Origin: Oscillospiraceae bacterium
GTDB taxonomy: Bacteria; Bacillota; Clostridia; Oscillospirales; Ruminococcaceae
DNA: 9,405 nucleotides
Assembly (NCBI GenBank): GCA_029062865.1
Contig: JAIDPG010000084.1
Coordinates: 1 to 9,405 of the forward strand
Reading direction: 5' to 3'
Positions 8,467 to 9,405 of the stretch are shown here, one piece after another. Under the pieces are notes generated by a model. It had not been told where the DNA came from, did not search any database, and saw only the letters and a program-made list of their open reading frames with translations. The first letter of the stretch is position 1, and each line of letters begins with the position of its first letter. Made by a program: the position numbers and the translations under genes.

Positions 8467-8488
8467 AAAAAACCCCGCTCACGCGGGG
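8467..8488 (-). terminator. Intrinsic terminator of the nucleotidyltransferase/HEPN unit
   Basis: On the minus strand a CCCCGC stem (8488-8483 pairing with 8478-8473, four-base loop 8482-8479) is followed by six T residues (8472-8467). It lies nine bases after the TAA of the HEPN reading frame (8497-8499), which supports that downstream stop as the true original gene end. It separates this unit from the giant gene's promoter. Confidence 0.85.
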
Positions 8489-8496
8489 ATATTTTG

Positions 8497-8846
8497 TTAT
8501 TTCTCAATTATAACTGTTTTTTCGCAGAATGAGAGCAGTTTGGGAACGTCGTAGACAGCGGTTTCCCAAACAACTTCGAAATTCACCTCTCCATAGCCGT
8601 GCGCAAAGCGATTTCTCATACCGTAAATTTGCTTCCAATGTACTCCTTCGCGGTGCTTTCTTTAAACTCCTTGGACAGCTTGTTGACAAGCTCTCCTATT
8701 TGAAAAATATTCATGCTGACGGAATCTCTGAAAGTTAGGTTGAGATTAAAGTCCTCGACTGTATCGCCAAACCTTTCAATATCTTCCTTCACGCGTTTGC
8801 AATAGTGCATAATGAACATAAGAATATCGTTATCCTTGTTCGTCAT
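8497..8846 (-). pseudogene. hepT: HepT-like HEPN toxin (DUF86 type), frameshifted
   Basis: The HEPN partner of the upstream nucleotidyltransferase; intact HepT proteins are RNases with an RX4HXY active site. The ATG at 8846 has GGAG eight bases upstream. The first frame gives 76 residues (8616-8846): a helical half with the family-like segment RDSVSMNIFQIGELVNKL at about residues 40-57, then a stop just after KEYIGSKFTV. The rest continues in another frame from about 8637 to the TAA at 8497-8499. It begins WKQIYGMRNRFAHGYG, which holds RNRFAHGY (8593-8616), an exact RX4HXY, and then FEVVWETAVYDVPKL. Joining the two gives about 116 residues, normal for the family. The region is 350 bases, one short of a multiple of three, so one base seems lost at about 8634-8642. 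No clear slippery heptamer lies there, which makes programmed frameshifting unlikely. A sequencing or assembly error remains possible. If real, the toxin is inactive. Confidence 0.82.
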
Positions 8847-9156
8847 AAATCAGTCTCCTATCCCGCTCAATAGCATTGCGCAGCCGCACCGACAGCCAAT
8901 CGGTTCTATACTCGCTATAAAGCCCGCGTAATGTTATCAAATCAAGCTCCTTTCCAAGTGCCTCCTGCAAGTCGTTGTACAGCCCGCCAAACGCAAAGCC
9001 GTGTACATTCTCCGCGCCCACAAGCAAGTCCACGTCGCTCTCTTCGGTAGCCTCCCCGCGGGCGTAGGAGCCGAACAGATACACCTTCGAAAGTTTATAC
9101 TGTTCCGCAACTGGGCGCACACGCTCTGCAATTTCCTCGATTTTATAAACGCACAT
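8830..9156 (-). CDS. mntA: MntA-like minimal nucleotidyltransferase antitoxin
   Basis: A predicted 108-residue Pol-beta-type nucleotidyltransferase. Residues 29-43 run from G29 S30 to D41 x D43, an exact GSX10DXD signature, with D72 (ELDL) as the probable third metal-binding carboxylate. In the MntA-HepT toxin-antitoxin family this enzyme adds AMP groups to the tyrosine of the toxin's RX4HXY motif and so blocks its RNase activity. The ATG at 9156 is chosen because GGAGG sits seven bases upstream; a longer in-frame start at 9207 would lie inside the promoter. The stop overlaps the HEPN start by 17 bases (8830-8846), a sign of translational coupling. Here the antitoxin precedes the toxin. All catalytic residues seen are intact even though the toxin frame is broken. 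It could also be a stand-alone nucleotidyltransferase. Confidence 0.9.
   Translation of the reverse strand: MCVYKIEEIAERVRPVAEQYKLSKVYLFGSYARGEATEESDVDLLVGAENVHGFAFGGLYNDLQEALGKELDLITLRGLYSEYRTDWLSVRLRNAIERDRRLIYDEQG
8855..8860 (-). promoter_or_regulatory. Ribosome binding site of the HEPN gene inside the upstream gene
   Basis: Minus-strand TAGGAG with its GGAG core eight bases before the ATG at 8846. It lies within the last codons of the nucleotidyltransferase gene, so the toxin would be translated in coupling with the antitoxin. Confidence 0.65.
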
Positions 9157-9161
9157 TATGG

Positions 9162-9169
9162 CTCCTCCC
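9162..9169 (-). promoter_or_regulatory. Ribosome binding site of the nucleotidyltransferase gene
   Basis: Minus-strand GGGAGGAG, with its GGAGG core seven bases before the ATG at 9156. It fixes the start codon and gives a 108-residue protein. Confidence 0.8.
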
Positions 9170-9186
9170 TTCGTCTCATTTTTTAT

Positions 9187-9215
9187 ATTATACCACAACC
9201 CGCGCAAAAAGTCAA
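9187..9215 (-). promoter_or_regulatory. Promoter of the toxin-antitoxin unit
   Basis: Read on the minus strand, TTGACT (9215-9210) is followed after exactly 17 bases by TATAAT (9192-9187), with a TGG extension just before the -10 box. The start point would be near 9180, leaving a leader of about 24 bases. The -35 box with its TTTTT tail and the TGTnnTAnAAT layout match the giant gene's promoter. Confidence 0.82.
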
Positions 9216-9248
9216 CGGAGAATAAAAAAATACCCGCGCCTTAAAATA

Positions 9249-9259
9249 TGTGCTATAAT
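9249..9259 (+). promoter_or_regulatory. Promoter-like extended -10 next to the palindromic element
   Basis: TGTGCTATAAT, identical to positions 5-15; the match extends to 12 bases with the preceding A. The place expected for a -35 box (about 9231-9236) reads TACCCG, so any activity would depend on the extended -10. A transcript would start inside the palindromic element at about 9266. No credible protein follows: the ATG at 9264 gives 15 codons. Confidence 0.35.
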
Positions 9260-9337
9260 AAAAATGGCGGAAACCGCCTTTGGCGGTTTTTCAAGCCGCT
9301 TCGCGGCTTGACGGCTTTGCCGTTCGCCATTTTTATT
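9257..9337. repeat. Nested palindromic element with cloverleaf-like fold
   Basis: A perfect 13-base-pair outer stem (9257-9269 with 9325-9337) encloses three perfect hairpins. They are 9271-9278/9282-9289 (8 bp, TTT loop), 9292-9299/9303-9310 (8 bp, TTC loop) and 9311-9315/9319-9323 (5 bp, TTT loop). Almost every base from 9257 to 9337 is paired or in a triloop. It contains no gene. It could be a REP- or MITE-like non-autonomous element, or a structured RNA. It is not a tRNA: it lacks the loop lengths and invariant bases. Confidence 0.7.
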
Positions 9338-9349
9338 GAAACACAAATC

Positions 9350-9399
9350 GTTTTCGCTTCGCAAAAACACGGCGCTTCGCGCCGCCGCGCCGACGGCGC
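9350..9399. repeat. Further short GC-rich hairpins at the right edge
   Basis: Three more hairpins follow the cloverleaf: 9350-9357/9361-9368 (TTC loop, one A-C mismatch), 9370-9375/9379-9384 (TTC loop, 6 bp, perfect) and 9387-9391/9395-9399 (GAC loop, 5 bp). The window ends at 9405, so the element or the next gene may continue beyond it. No coding sequence was seen from 9217 to 9405. Confidence 0.55.
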
Positions 9400-9405
9400 T
9401 TAGAT

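Noticed and set aside
8626..8646. Programmed -1 ribosomal frameshift joining the two HEPN frames
   Set aside because: No X XXY YYZ slippery heptamer is present at the junction. A lost base or a sequence error explains the break more simply.
8504..8689. 61-codon minus-strand frame inside the HEPN region
   Set aside because: It is neither of the two frames that together give the HEPN protein; its translation is Arg/Ser-rich with no family match.
9257..9399. CRISPR array or tRNA at the right edge
   Set aside because: There are no direct repeats of constant length with unique spacers. The cloverleaf lacks seven-base anticodon and T loops and a CCA-type end, so it is neither.

Overview
The window looks like a chromosomal segment from a Clostridia-type Firmicute, possibly an uncultured Oscillospirales relative. 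This is an inference from four things: strong GGAGG-type ribosome binding sites, AT-rich gaps around GC-richer genes, sigma-A promoters of the TGTnnTAnAAT type, and intergenic hairpins with TTC or TTT loops. No taxonomic marker gene is present.

Layout. On the + strand, positions 116-1306 encode a BMP/PnrA-family solute-binding lipoprotein, expressed from a promoter at the very left edge. It converges on a giant minus-strand gene, 1393-8325 (2310 aa), and the two share a perfect bidirectional terminator at 1363-1393. The giant gene encodes a soluble cyclic-di-GMP regulator: receiver, two PAS, a degenerate GGDEF, an intact EAL phosphodiesterase, about eight PAS or PAS-like segments, an intact GGDEF diguanylate cyclase with an inhibitory I-site, a GAF-like domain and a final PAS. 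Its promoter is at 8387-8415. Upstream of it lies a second minus-strand unit with its own promoter (9187-9215) and terminator (8467-8488): a MntA-like minimal nucleotidyltransferase antitoxin followed by a HepT-like HEPN toxin. The toxin reading frame is broken by a one-base shift just before its RX4HXY catalytic motif. The right edge (9257-9405) has no gene; it holds a nested palindromic element with a cloverleaf-like fold, followed by more hairpins.

How the parts may relate. The giant protein could both make and break c-di-GMP, with each enzyme set among its own group of sensory domains. Neither its histidine kinase nor its c-di-GMP effectors are in the window. The BMP protein has no ABC transporter partner genes here. 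The toxin-antitoxin pair is an independent, possibly decaying, accessory module. No CRISPR array, transposase, tRNA, rRNA or recognisable riboswitch was seen.
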